In this document: positions 44,072 through 53,583 of the stretch, one piece after another
How positions within the stretch are numbered: position 1 is the first letter of the stretch
Layout of the letters: the number at the start of each line of letters is the position of its first letter
NCBI GenBank assembly: GCA_964607515.1
Contig: CAZSKU010000009.1
Span: 1-64,000 of the forward strand
Reading direction: 5' to 3'
DNA length: 64,000 nucleotides
DNA from: UBA6080 sp964607515
GTDB taxonomy: Bacteria > Fermentibacterota > Fermentibacteria > Fermentibacterales > JCC-6
Made by a program: the position numbers and the translations under genes
Notes under the pieces: generated by a model
What the model was told of the DNA's origin: nothing
Database searches by the model: none
Seen by the model: only the letters and a program-made list of their open reading frames with translations

Positions 44072-45340
44072 TCACAGGTAGCCAAGGTCCTCCAGGATCG
44101 CGTCCACCCGGTCCCTGTCCACCGGAAGAGGAGAGTACAGCGGGGGGGTTGACCAGTACCGCATGGCCTCCTCCATATCCTTTGGGGCAGGTTCCATGGG
44201 ATGCGTCCTTCCGGGGTCGGAGCCCAGGTCGAATGCCGTCCAGTGGTCGGTGGTGGTCTCCCAGCAGGTCAGAGTGTCCCCGCGGAGAACCGCCACCGGC
44301 CATCGAGGGCCGGCGTTCAGATTGCTGGAAATCACCGGCGTCGGGATCCCACCGGCGAAAAGGTCCCGCCCGTCCACCGGACCCGGCCACTCCGCCCCCA
44401 GCAGGGCCGAAAGGGTGGGCACTATATCCACATGGCTAACCGGATCCGGATACGTGCCCGGGGGAACCCCCGGACCGGCAATCACCAGGGGAACCCTGAG
44501 AACTTCCTGATTCAGTGATTTTCCGTGCCAGATGAGCCCTCTCTCAAGGAACTCCTCCCCATGGTCCGCAACCACCACGACCACGGTCTCCCGGTCAAGT
44601 CCAAGCTCCCGAAGCCCCGCCAGAAGCCTGCCGGTCTGGTGGTCCACATGGGCTACACCCCCGTCGTACATATCCACGAGGTGTTCCCTCAAAGACGGAT
44701 CAGGGGGCGCTCCGGTGTCCCTGGTATTCCAGTTGTAAGGCGGCCCCCCGGCTCCGAACATGGTGTCGAAGGGGGCCGGAGGATCGTAGGGATCATGGGC
44801 GTCGAACAGGTGCACCAGAACGAAGAACTCACGATCATCCTCCAGACGCCCCAGCCAGGCCAGGCAGGAATCCACCGTGGGGCCGGCGTTGTACAGCCCC
44901 ATATTGCTGCTCTCGAAGCGCTCGTACCCGGTGTGCCAGCCGAACTCCTCCCCGAGGAGGTAGTTGTTCACGAATCCGGCCGTCCGATATCCCTCGGCTC
45001 CCAGAGTCCGGGCCAGCGTGGGCATGGCCGGATCGGCCCCCATCACCCTGCCGGTGTCGTACCTTCTGGCGCCGTGGGACCGGGGGTAGAGACCCGTGAG
45101 AATGCTGGCCCCCGAGGGAAGGGTCCAGGGAGCCGCCGCCTGGCACGCGGTAAAGGCGGCTCCCGCCCGGGCGAGGCTGTCCAGGGTGGGGGTGGTGTTC
45201 CGCGAGTAGCCGCAGTAGCCCACATGGTCGGCGGCCACCGCGTCCAGGATCACCAGCAGCATCGACGGCCTTCCAGCCTCCCCGCAGGAGGATGCAAGCA
45301 GGATGATCAGAACCGGAATCCACCGCCTACTCAGCGGCAT
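44072..45340 (-). CDS. Sulfatase-fold lipoprotein, paralogue of the one at 39860
   Basis: A 422-residue lipoprotein with lipobox ASSCG (Cys19) and the same layout as its paralogue: LLVILDAVAADH, APWTLPSGASILTGLYPRSHG, FDAHDPYDPP and VVADHGEEFLERG. Thr73 of WTLPS replaces formylglycine Cys. The paralogues share about the same length and order of motifs, yet differ enough to suggest separate substrates. The stop lies after LEDLGYL, matching RDLGYF in the other. Its start overlaps the end of the RND gene by 14 bp. Confidence 0.87.
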   Translation of the reverse strand: MPLSRRWIPVLIILLASSCGEAGRPSMLLVILDAVAADHVGYCGYSRNTTPTLDSLARAGAAFTACQAAAPWTLPSGASILTGLYPRSHGARRYDTGRVMGADPAMPTLARTLGAEGYRTAGFVNNYLLGEEFGWHTGYERFESSNMGLYNAGPTVDSCLAWLGRLEDDREFFVLVHLFDAHDPYDPPAPFDTMFGAGGPPYNWNTRDTGAPPDPSLREHLVDMYDGGVAHVDHQTGRLLAGLRELGLDRETVVVVVADHGEEFLERGLIWHGKSLNQEVLRVPLVIAGPGVPPGTYPDPVSHVDIVPTLSALLGAEWPGPVDGRDLFAGGIPTPVISSNLNAGPRWPVAVLRGDTLTCWETTTDHWTAFDLGSDPGRTHPMEPAPKDMEEAMRYWSTPPLYSPLPVDRDRVDAILEDLGYL

Positions 45341-48300
45341 TGCACTCCTTTCTGGCCTTCATGGCCAGCCGGTGCCCGAAAACTACATAGATGCACGGCT
45401 CCACCAGCAGGGTGAGCCCTGTGGCAGCTATCATGCCGAATATCACGGTGACCGCCAGGGGCGACCAGGATTCGGCGCCCTCGCCGATCCCGAGGGCCAG
45501 GGGAAGCATGGCCAGCATGGTGGTGAGGGCGGTCATCAGGATGGGCCGCAGCCGCACGGTCACCGCCTCGGTCACCGCCTCCTCGAGGGTTCTGCCGCCC
45601 CGGCGGAGCAGCTGGTTCGCGTAGTCCACCAGCACTATGCCGTTGTTTACCACGATTCCCGCCAGCATCAGCACCCCGATCAGGGACATAACCGAAAGAG
45701 GGGTACCGGTGATCAGAAGACCCAGGATCACTCCGATTATCGCCATGGGCACGGTGAAGATGATGATGAAGGGCTCCAGCAGGGACTCGAACTCACCGCA
45801 CATGACCATGTAAACCAGCAGGGCCGCCACCACTATGGCGATGCCCAGGTAGAGGAAGGTCTCTTGCTGGTCTTTCATGTCTCCGCCGAACTCGATCCTC
45901 AGGTGGTTGTAGTTGGCGTCTTCCACCGCCCGGCGGACGTCGGCGGCCACCTCTCCCAGGCTCCGTCCCACCACGTCGCAGGTGATGGTGACCGAGCGCT
46001 GCTGGTTGGTCCGTCGAATGCTCGTGGAAATCATCCTCTCCCGGAAGCCGCCCAGGTTCAGGGCCGGCAGCCCGGTCACGGAGAGGTAGTCCAAGTCTTC
46101 CCGGGAGTCCCGGAGGTACTCCGGGTACCTGACCACGATGTCTATCTCCTCCCCTGCCTCCCGGAAAACACCCGCTTCGGTACCCCGCAGGGCGGTGCCT
46201 ATCTCCGAGGCAACCATGTAGGGGCTGAGGCCGTAAAGAGCCATGGAGTTCACGTCGGGGCTGAAGGAGAGCTCCGGGGTCATGTCTTCCATGGAGGATT
46301 TGGCCTCCCGGACCCCGGGAATGGCCGCAACAACCTCCCGGAACCGCTCGCCCTCGCTCACGAGGGTCTCCATGTCGTCTGAGAATATCTCCACCTCAAT
46401 GGGGCTTCCCCCCATGAAGTTTCCGCCGGAGATGTCGTACTCGAGCCCGGGGATGTTGTCCAGCACCCCTCGAATACTTTCCTCGTACTCCTTCTGGGAG
46501 GTGCTTCTCTGGTGCACGGGCACCAGACGGAACATCATCTCCGCGGACCAGCTTCCCCCGGCGCCGCTGAAGGCCGCGCCGATGCCCTGTTCCTGGCCAA
46601 TCTGGGTGTACCACGTGATCAGATCGCCCTCGGCGAATATCAATGGAAGGGAATCCTCCAGGGTCCGGATCAGAGCGTCCGTCTCATCCAGGCTTGTCCC
46701 CAGAGGGGCGCTCATGTCAATGCTTATGAAGCCCTCGTCGTTGCTGGGTATGAACTCGGACTTCAGCAGCGGCGTCATGGCCAGGGTGGCCACCAGGATC
46801 GCCAGGGTAATCAGGATAACCCTTTTCCGGTATCTGACGAGGGTTGCCGACAGGGCCCGGAACCTCCTCTCCGAAGATTCGAACCAATTCTGAATGCGCT
46901 GCCCCAGGCTGCCCTGCCGGTGGACCGGAACGAGCTTGTCGGCGAAGGAACTCAGCAGGGGCACAAGGCTCAGGGCGACGAAGAGCGATACGATCAGGCT
47001 GAACACGATGGTGAGCACCATCTCCCGGAACATCTCCCCGGCGATTCCCGGCACGAAGAGTATCGGAACGAACACCGCCAGGGTGGTCAGGGTGGAGGCG
47101 CTTATGGCCATTGCCACCTCGCTCGATCCGTTGACCGAGGCTCCGCAAGGAGTGTCTCCCTGGGTCCGGTACCTGTAGATGCTTTCCAGGACCACGATGG
47201 AGTTGTCCACCAGCAGCCCCACCGCCAGGGCGAGGCCCGCCAGGGAGATCATGTTCAGGTCGACATCGGTGAAGTGCATCACCGCGAAGGTGGTGATGAT
47301 GGAGACGGGAATGGCTGCGCCGGCGATCAGGGCGCCCCTGGGCGAACGAAGGAAGAACAGCAGCACCAGGAACGCCAGCACCGACGCCTGAACGGCGGTG
47401 TTGGCAAGGTTGGAGATGGCCTGGGAAATGAAGTCCGACTGGTCGAACATCACATAGGGCACCAGCTGCCCCGCGTACTCCCGTTCTATCGCCTCCAGCT
47501 CCCGGTTCACACTGTTGCACACGTTCACCGTGTTGGCGTCGGACCGGCGCTGCACGATGCCGAACAGGGAGGGCTGCCCGTCCATCCGGATGTACTGGGT
47601 CACCTCCTGTTCCCCGTCCACCACGTCCGCTACGTCCCGGAGCAGCACCGGGCCGCCCGGGCCTCCACCAACCACCAGCTGCTCGAGCTGGCTGAGGCCG
47701 GTGACGCTGGACTCCACCCGGATGCTCATGGACAGACCGCCCGATTCGAGTTCTCCCGCGGGCATGTCGTTTCGTACGGAGGCGATGGCGCCGGTGATCT
47801 GGGAGAGGGTCACCCCCGCCGCCTGCATCCGCGCCGGATCGGCCTGTATCTGGATCTCCCTGACCAGCCCTCCCATGGTGGACACCGACCCCACACCGGG
47901 CTGCCGGGTGAGCCTGGGTTCTATCTCGTTCTCCAGAAGCTGCCTCAGGGCGAAATCATCCAACTGGCTGCTGGAGAATCCGATGAACATCACCGGCTGA
48001 AGGCTGGGGTCCAGGGCAAGAACCAGGGGATCGGTGGCGTCCTCCGGAAGGAATTCGCCGTACAGGTCCAGCTGTCTTCTGATGTCCGTTTCAGCCTGCT
48101 CCAGGTCGTGGCCCCAGTCGAATTCCGCCATCACTACGCTGACGCCGTTGACTGAAGTGGAGATGATCTTCTTCACGCTGGCCACCCGGGACGCCGCCTC
48201 CTCGAGGTTGCGGGTGACCAGGTTCTCCATCTCCTCGGGACCCGCCCCGGTCATGGAACTCATGATGATGATCATGGGGAACTGGACCTTGGGGTACAGG

Positions 48301-48404
48301 TCTATTCCCAGCTGGGTCAGGCCGAAGAACCCCACTCCCACGATGAAGATGAACAGCATCAGGAAGGATATGCGCCGCCGGACCGATACGCTGGAAAGAC
48401 TCAT
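45327..48404 (-). CDS. RND-family efflux pump, inner-membrane permease
   Basis: A 1025-residue AcrB-like transporter with twelve helices and two large periplasmic loops. The TM4 segment GLLVDNSIVVLES has one Asp followed by Asn, where AcrB has the pair Asp407-Asp408. The TM10-12 region carries VNNGIVLVDYANQL. It exports hydrophobic compounds from periplasm or membrane through a TolC channel using the proton gradient. It overlaps its adaptor gene by 4 bp. Confidence 0.93.
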   Translation of the reverse strand: MSLSSVSVRRRISFLMLFIFIVGVGFFGLTQLGIDLYPKVQFPMIIIMSSMTGAGPEEMENLVTRNLEEAASRVASVKKIISTSVNGVSVVMAEFDWGHDLEQAETDIRRQLDLYGEFLPEDATDPLVLALDPSLQPVMFIGFSSSQLDDFALRQLLENEIEPRLTRQPGVGSVSTMGGLVREIQIQADPARMQAAGVTLSQITGAIASVRNDMPAGELESGGLSMSIRVESSVTGLSQLEQLVVGGGPGGPVLLRDVADVVDGEQEVTQYIRMDGQPSLFGIVQRRSDANTVNVCNSVNRELEAIEREYAGQLVPYVMFDQSDFISQAISNLANTAVQASVLAFLVLLFFLRSPRGALIAGAAIPVSIITTFAVMHFTDVDLNMISLAGLALAVGLLVDNSIVVLESIYRYRTQGDTPCGASVNGSSEVAMAISASTLTTLAVFVPILFVPGIAGEMFREMVLTIVFSLIVSLFVALSLVPLLSSFADKLVPVHRQGSLGQRIQNWFESSERRFRALSATLVRYRKRVILITLAILVATLAMTPLLKSEFIPSNDEGFISIDMSAPLGTSLDETDALIRTLEDSLPLIFAEGDLITWYTQIGQEQGIGAAFSGAGGSWSAEMMFRLVPVHQRSTSQKEYEESIRGVLDNIPGLEYDISGGNFMGGSPIEVEIFSDDMETLVSEGERFREVVAAIPGVREAKSSMEDMTPELSFSPDVNSMALYGLSPYMVASEIGTALRGTEAGVFREAGEEIDIVVRYPEYLRDSREDLDYLSVTGLPALNLGGFRERMISTSIRRTNQQRSVTITCDVVGRSLGEVAADVRRAVEDANYNHLRIEFGGDMKDQQETFLYLGIAIVVAALLVYMVMCGEFESLLEPFIIIFTVPMAIIGVILGLLITGTPLSVMSLIGVLMLAGIVVNNGIVLVDYANQLLRRGGRTLEEAVTEAVTVRLRPILMTALTTMLAMLPLALGIGEGAESWSPLAVTVIFGMIAATGLTLLVEPCIYVVFGHRLAMKARKECNAAE

Positions 48405-49471
48405 CGTTCCACCACTTCCAGGGAATCGCCCTCGATGACGCTGTTCTGCCCGACGACGATGACGGTGTCGCCTGGCCGGAGCCCCGAAGTGATCTCAACC
48501 AGACCGTGACTCTTGATGCCCACGGTGACGTCCCTGAGCACCGCCCGGCCTTCCTCCGCGAGGGCCACCTGGAAGCCGGTTCTGGTTCTCCGAAGAACGC
48601 TCTCCCTCAGAATCAGAGCGTCTTCGGAGGTGCTGGTCATCACCGCCACCCGGCCGCTGAGCCCGGGACGGAGAAGGCCTTCGGGGTCGTCGAACCTGAC
48701 CTCCACCGAAACCAGGCCGCTGATCGGGTCCACCGAGGGGGATACCGCGGTGACGGCTCCGGGAATGGAGGTGTTGTCCATGGCCCCTACGGTAACGTAG
48801 GCCGGCTGTCCAACGGCCAGGCTGTAGATGTCCCTTTCGGGAAGGAGTATTCTTGCCAGCACGCCGCCGTTTCCGCTGATGGCCACCAGGGGGGAAGCCC
48901 CGGAGGCGGAGTTGCCCGCCCTGGCCCAGACCCTGCCCACCCGGCCGGAGAAGGGAGCCGCTATCCAGGCGTTGTCCCGGAGAGCCCGGGCCTGTGTATA
49001 ACCCGCCTGGGCCTGCGCCAGCTGGGCGCCTGCGGCCTCGAGGCCGGTTCTCACCGCATCCAGATCCTGGACACTCACCGCCCCGGCCTCGTAAAGGGCC
49101 GTCAGCCGGTCGTAGTTGGCCCTGGCGTTCTCATGGTTGGCCCTGGCCGCGCTGAGGGCCGCCAGAGCCGCGGAAGAGCCGGCTCCCGCCTGCTGGTCGG
49201 TGTCCATTCGGACGAGCCTCTGCCCGGCCTCCACGAAGTCTCCCTCCGAAACCAGAACCTCCTCGATCCGTCCCGGCATCGAGGGGTATATCAGAGCCTC
49301 CTCGGCCCCCTCGAGCCTGGTGCTGGCATAGGCCTCGGTGGAGATGCTTCCGGGAACCGCCGTTTCCACCACCACCCGGACAACCCGTCCTTCGGAGTCC
49401 CGTCCGCCTGGACCGCAGGCGGCGGAAATGGACAGGAACAGGGCGCCCATCAATGCAAGCTTCGCTTTCAT
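48401..49471 (-). CDS. RND periplasmic adaptor (membrane fusion protein)
   Basis: A 356-residue lipoprotein (lipobox ISAACG, Cys19). The order is a biotinyl-lipoyl half (RIEEVLVSEGDFVEAGQRLVRMD), a short coiled-coil hairpin (residues about 95-165), the second lipoyl half with APFSGRVGRVW, and a beta-barrel. It joins the pump to the outer-membrane channel. It lies 2 bp from the TolC-like gene. Confidence 0.93.
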   Translation of the reverse strand: MKAKLALMGALFLSISAACGPGGRDSEGRVVRVVVETAVPGSISTEAYASTRLEGAEEALIYPSMPGRIEEVLVSEGDFVEAGQRLVRMDTDQQAGAGSSAALAALSAARANHENARANYDRLTALYEAGAVSVQDLDAVRTGLEAAGAQLAQAQAGYTQARALRDNAWIAAPFSGRVGRVWARAGNSASGASPLVAISGNGGVLARILLPERDIYSLAVGQPAYVTVGAMDNTSIPGAVTAVSPSVDPISGLVSVEVRFDDPEGLLRPGLSGRVAVMTSTSEDALILRESVLRRTRTGFQVALAEEGRAVLRDVTVGIKSHGLVEITSGLRPGDTVIVVGQNSVIEGDSLEVVER

Positions 49472-49473
49472 GC

Positions 49474-50784
49474 CTACTCCCAGTTCACCGTCAGAATGCC
49501 CATGGCCGCCGCAAGTCCCGCTTCGGCGGTTTTCATTCCAAAGAGCGCTGACGCGTAGTTGGTCCTGGCCTGGGTATGGGCCAGAAATGCCTGATCCATC
49601 TCCAGCCGGGTGGTCAATCCCGCTTCATATGAGACAACTGCAATATCCAGGGCTTCCTCGGCCAGTTCCACCGTGGAGGATGCCGCAGACACAGTTTCCC
49701 TGGCCTCCGCGAGCCTGTTCCACGCCTGGACGAGGGCCAGTTCGGAGTACCTTTCCAGATCCGCAGCCTGGGCATGGTATGCCAGCCTGTCGGCCCGGGC
49801 CGCTCGATAGCCCGAGTAATCGGATATCCCCCTGACCACAGGGATCGAGACGGAGATCGAATGGGTGAGATTCCTGCCGTAGGTCTCCCTGTCGAAATCC
49901 TCGACCTCCTCCTCGCCGCCCAGGTACATCAGGGATGTCTGGAAGGCCACGGTGGGTCCGAAGGCCGCCGCGGCATGGTCGACTCCCGCGTCTCCCATCT
50001 CCCTCAGCTCCCGGGCAGTGTCCAGCGCCGGACTGTGGGCGGCCATGACCGAACGGGCCTCCTCCAGGGAGCCGGGCATCGGCACCGGGAAGGGGTCGGT
50101 CAGGTCCCCCTCCACAACCACGGGTGAATCGCATCCGGTACCCAGGGAGGCCGAAAGGGCTGCACAGGAGTTCTCAACCCCCGCGGCGGCGGCTATGGAG
50201 TCGGGCCTGCGGTTTTCGTAGGCCACCTGGTTCTGCAGGAGCTCGAACCTGCTGATGGTACCGGCGGCGAACCTTTCCTCCGCAAGCCGGTACCCTTCCC
50301 TGGCCACGTCCAGAGCTTCCGTGGTGACGTCCAGCATCATCTCCGCGAGCAACACGCCGTAGAACGACGCCACCACCTGCTCCACCGCGGCGGACTCCGT
50401 GGATGCCAGGGTGTGCTCCGCCAGATTCCCGGCAATACCCGCCATGGAAGCCCCGGTGATCGCCTGGGGAGCCAGAAGAGGGACCGTGGCGGTGATGCCG
50501 TACTGACTCTGATAGGTGGAACCCGTTGTAATTTCACCGACTCCGGGAATCGTGAAGCCGGCAACGTCCTCGTTCTTCTGGTAGACCAGCATGGCGTCGA
50601 CCTGGGGAAGGAACCATGTGGAAGCCGCTCTACGGCTCCAGCGGGCGCTCTCCAGGGTCTCTCTGGCTGAGAGTACGTCGCCCCGGTTCGCCAGGGCGAC
50701 CTCCACGGCTTCGGACAGGCTCATTCCGGAAAGGGAACCCGCCAGGGCCGCGAGACACAACAGGTTTCTAGTCATTGGCTTCAT
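49474..50784 (-). CDS. TolC-family outer-membrane channel
   Basis: A roughly 436-residue outer-membrane efflux protein with a signal peptide (NLLCLAALAGSLSG) and two repeats of the TolC helical domain (LSEAVEVALANRGDVLSARE near the start, ALVQAWNRLAEARETVSAA later). It completes the RND pump. The GTG at 50787 or ATG at 50784 or 50775 may serve as start; I chose 50784. The 5-prime end overlaps the tetR stop by 17 bp. Confidence 0.92.
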   Translation of the reverse strand: MKPMTRNLLCLAALAGSLSGMSLSEAVEVALANRGDVLSARETLESARWSRRAASTWFLPQVDAMLVYQKNEDVAGFTIPGVGEITTGSTYQSQYGITATVPLLAPQAITGASMAGIAGNLAEHTLASTESAAVEQVVASFYGVLLAEMMLDVTTEALDVAREGYRLAEERFAAGTISRFELLQNQVAYENRRPDSIAAAAGVENSCAALSASLGTGCDSPVVVEGDLTDPFPVPMPGSLEEARSVMAAHSPALDTARELREMGDAGVDHAAAAFGPTVAFQTSLMYLGGEEEVEDFDRETYGRNLTHSISVSIPVVRGISDYSGYRAARADRLAYHAQAADLERYSELALVQAWNRLAEARETVSAASSTVELAEEALDIAVVSYEAGLTTRLEMDQAFLAHTQARTNYASALFGMKTAEAGLAAAMGILTVNWE

Positions 50785-51379
50785 CACCCTTTTCTCTGCT
50801 GCGGATACCGTTGAAAACCAGGTCGGTCACATCCTCCACCAGCCTGTCCATGAGGAGGGCGTCGGAGGTGTTCACGTGCTGTTTCTCCAGAGCGACTTCG
50901 ATCACCGAGGCCAGAACGGCCAGAACCAGGCCGGGCTTGATGTCCGGCCGTATCTCGCCGGTTTTCGCGGCCTGATCGAACACCGGCTTCAATACCTCCT
51001 GAAAAAACCTTCTGCCGGAGACTTCCATGTCGGACATCCGCCAGCTTTCCTGCAGGAGGTTCTCCCAGGCCTGCGTATACCTGGCGTTCTCCCGCTGAAG
51101 CCTGAGCCGGGTCAGCATGAATCGCCTCAGGGCTTCCCTCACCGAAATACCCTGCGGCAGAATCCCTTCGAAGGTATCCCTGGCGATGTCGAACATGTGC
51201 TCAACCAGGGCGGTGAAGTAACCGTCCTTGCTTCCGAAGTAATAGTAGACCATGGGCTTGGTGACGCCTCCGAGGGCGGCCACCTCCTCCATCTTCACGT
51301 CGGTGAACCTCTTCCTTGAGAGAAGCTCCACCCCTGCGTCGAGGAGTTTCTCCCTGTTTCCCCTTGGTGTCTGGGACAT
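50768..51379 (-). CDS. TetR/AcrR-family transcriptional regulator
   Basis: A 203-residue repressor with N-terminal helix-turn-helix (residues about 8-55: KLLDAGVELLSRKRFTDVKMEEVAALGGVTKPMVYYYFGSK). The C-terminal ligand domain has the sequence-variable helices of the family. It heads the RND operon and probably represses it through the palindrome just upstream (51397-51414), releasing it when a pump substrate binds. Confidence 0.92.
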   Translation of the reverse strand: MSQTPRGNREKLLDAGVELLSRKRFTDVKMEEVAALGGVTKPMVYYYFGSKDGYFTALVEHMFDIARDTFEGILPQGISVREALRRFMLTRLRLQRENARYTQAWENLLQESWRMSDMEVSGRRFFQEVLKPVFDQAAKTGEIRPDIKPGLVLAVLASVIEVALEKQHVNTSDALLMDRLVEDVTDLVFNGIRSREKGDEAND

Positions 51380-51396
51380 CGGGAATCCGCCCTTCT

Positions 51397-51414
51397 TTAC
51401 TTACGGGTAAGTAA
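51397..51414. promoter_or_regulatory. TetR operator (18-bp perfect palindrome)
   Basis: TTACTTAC-GG-GTAAGTAA is a perfect inverted repeat, itself made of TTAC/GTAA units. It overlaps the end of the -10 box of the promoter for tetR and lies 18 bp before the tetR ATG, the standard place for TetR-family autoregulation. Confidence 0.8.
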
Positions 51415-51440
51415 CATACGCCGGAATGCCGGGTCGTCAA
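51413..51440 (-). promoter_or_regulatory. Promoter of the tetR-RND operon
   Basis: On the minus strand TTGACG (51440-51435), a 16-bp spacer and TATGTT (51418-51413) lead straight into the 18-bp palindrome, so bound repressor would block polymerase. Confidence 0.6.
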
Positions 51441-51467
51441 GAACGCCTCGGGGCCAGGAACACTTAC

Positions 51468-51496
51468 TTGAATTTTCCACTATATTGCTTTGTTAT
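51468..51496 (+). promoter_or_regulatory. Possible promoter for the C25-like peptidase gene
   Basis: TTGAAT (51468-51473), 17 bp and TGTTAT (51491-51496) lie in an AT-rich stretch about 62 bp before the ATG at 51559. The match is partial. Confidence 0.35.
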
Positions 51497-51558
51497 TTTC
51501 CTGAAAGCGTTTCGTGAAAAGCCCGGACCGGGCTGCAGAAGACGGGGAGAAGCAACCG

Positions 51559-53577
51559 ATGAAGCCTCTGATCCTGGCCCTCGCGGCATCCACAGCCATG
51601 GCCGCATCGTACCAGTTCCAGTTCTCCATGGATCCCTCCGTGGTGCAGACCATGGATTTCCGGGGGGAGACCGTGGTCTTCATCCCCGGCGGAGCGATGG
51701 CTTTCGAGAACGGAATGCCCGCGCTTCCTTCACTTTCAAGAAGCTTCGCGATTCCCCAGGGTGAAACCCTGGAGGATGTGGGCGTGGAAATCCTCTCAAC
51801 CGTGGACATGGGGAGCTTCATGATTGCCCCGGCCTTCACCGGGGTCCTCACAGAACAGCTTCCGGCGGTTCTCGAGAAATCGCCGGTCTACTGGGGTACC
51901 TCCCTGTTTCCGGAGAATCCCGTGACCGGTTTCGATACCGGCAGCAAGACCGGCTTCCGGGTGGCGTCCTTCGAGTTCACGCCCTTCGTCTGGAATCCGG
52001 TGGACGGCAGCCTCACCCTGATAACCTCCGCGGTGTTCACCGCCGTAACCGGCAACGATCCCGACGTGGAGCGTTTGGCATTGTCCCCCCGGCAGGTCGA
52101 GACCGCCGTCCGGAGCCTCTCCTCGGTGGTGGACAACCCCGAGATGCTCGCCGGCTTCGCTCCGGCGACAAGGGACACTGACGGGCCCGTCTGGGTCGTG
52201 ATAGCCGACGAGAGCCACGAGAGCATAGTCACCCCGCTGGTGGACCACCGGATGAGCACCCACGGTTCCGCCGCCCTCAGAACCCTTCAGTGGATCTACG
52301 CCAACTACGAGGGGCCCGACACCCAGGCTCAGATCAGGAACTACCTCATAGACGCCTTCCAGAACCAGGGGCTGGTGTACGCCCTTATCGTTGGCGACTT
52401 CGGCGAGACCAACCGGGTCAGCAGCCTCACCATAAGCGGCAACGTGCTCAACTCCACGGCGGACCTCTACTACAGCGACCTGGACGGCACCTGGGACGGC
52501 AACGGGAACGGCCTCTACGGGGAACTTACCGACGGGCTGGACTACTACTCCGACATCTACGTGGGCCGCTTCAGCGCCGACAATCCCACCTGGATCACCA
52601 CCATGGTCAACAAGACCATCGCCTACGAAACCACCGCCCCCCAGGGCGCCTGGCGCACCACCGCCCTCCTGGCGGGCGCCGGCCTGTGGCCCGAGTACGG
52701 CTACTGGGGAAGCTTCATCTGCGACACGATAGACGTCCGGATTCCCGACAGCTGGATCGTGCACAAGCTCTACGAGACCTACTCCAGCCACCCCAACAAC
52801 CAGATCGAACTGATGAACCAGGGCGTCTCCTTCGTGGGTCCCCACGGACACGGCTTCAACAACGGCATCTTCTGGTACTACAACGAGCCCACCGACATCA
52901 TCAGCTCGGCCAACTACACTGGTCTCACCAACATAGACATGCTGCCGGTCTTCCACAGCATCGCATGCCTCGCGGGCAAGCTCTCCTCCCCGGCCTGCAT
53001 CGCCGAGAGGCTGATGTTCTGGCCCAGCGGCGGGGGCATCGCCGTGATGTTCAACAGCGACAACGGTTATGGAAGCCCTCCCAACATGGGCGCCAGCGAA
53101 TGGCTGGAGCTGTTCTTCGCCGACCAGCTCTGGGTCTACAACCAGAACGAGATCGGCGTCACCCAGGCCCTGGCCAAGGACGAATTCAGGGCCGGACCTG
53201 CGGTTCCGATGAAACTATGGGTGATCCAGGAGAACAACCTTCTCGGCGACCCCGCCCTGCTCTTCGCCCCGGCGCAACTGGGCGTCGAGGAGGAGGAAGG
53301 TTCGGGTCAGGCTTCCGGGCCCGTTCTGGGGGCTCCCAGCCCGAACCCGGCCAGGAACGGCGCCACCGTAACCCTGGCCATGCCTGCTCCGGGAACCGCT
53401 ACTCTCACGCTGTTCGACATTTCCGGAAGGGCGGTGCGCACCGTGGCCGAGGAAAGCCTTTCCCGGGGGGTTCATTCGTTCGGCATCGACACCGCGGGGC
53501 TTCCCGCAGGCTACTACAGAATCCTTGCCAGAACCGGCTCCGGGGCGGACACCGCCTCTCTTGTGATCCTTCCCTGA
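51559..53577 (+). CDS. Gingipain-like (peptidase C25) secreted protease with Por-type sorting domain
   Basis: A 672-residue exported protein. After a signal peptide (MKPLILALAASTAMA) comes a pro-region, then a C25-type domain with WVVIADESHES, catalytic His in GPHGHG (His429/431) and catalytic Cys470 in SIACLAG. The C-terminal 80 residues (GAPSPNPARNGA, LTLFDISGRAVR, AGYYRILA) form a type IX sorting domain. It is probably a cell-surface or released cysteine protease. The ATG at 51559 follows GGGAGAAG; a start at 51514 lacks a site. Confidence 0.88.
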   Translation: MKPLILALAASTAMAASYQFQFSMDPSVVQTMDFRGETVVFIPGGAMAFENGMPALPSLSRSFAIPQGETLEDVGVEILSTVDMGSFMIAPAFTGVLTEQLPAVLEKSPVYWGTSLFPENPVTGFDTGSKTGFRVASFEFTPFVWNPVDGSLTLITSAVFTAVTGNDPDVERLALSPRQVETAVRSLSSVVDNPEMLAGFAPATRDTDGPVWVVIADESHESIVTPLVDHRMSTHGSAALRTLQWIYANYEGPDTQAQIRNYLIDAFQNQGLVYALIVGDFGETNRVSSLTISGNVLNSTADLYYSDLDGTWDGNGNGLYGELTDGLDYYSDIYVGRFSADNPTWITTMVNKTIAYETTAPQGAWRTTALLAGAGLWPEYGYWGSFICDTIDVRIPDSWIVHKLYETYSSHPNNQIELMNQGVSFVGPHGHGFNNGIFWYYNEPTDIISSANYTGLTNIDMLPVFHSIACLAGKLSSPACIAERLMFWPSGGGIAVMFNSDNGYGSPPNMGASEWLELFFADQLWVYNQNEIGVTQALAKDEFRAGPAVPMKLWVIQENNLLGDPALLFAPAQLGVEEEEGSGQASGPVLGAPSPNPARNGATVTLAMPAPGTATLTLFDISGRAVRTVAEESLSRGVHSFGIDTAGLPAGYYRILARTGSGADTASLVILP

Positions 53578-53583
53578 GCCTGA

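Noticed and set aside
46512..48155. A 547-residue plus-strand frame
   Set aside because: It is antisense to the RND pump gene, which has a complete family match.
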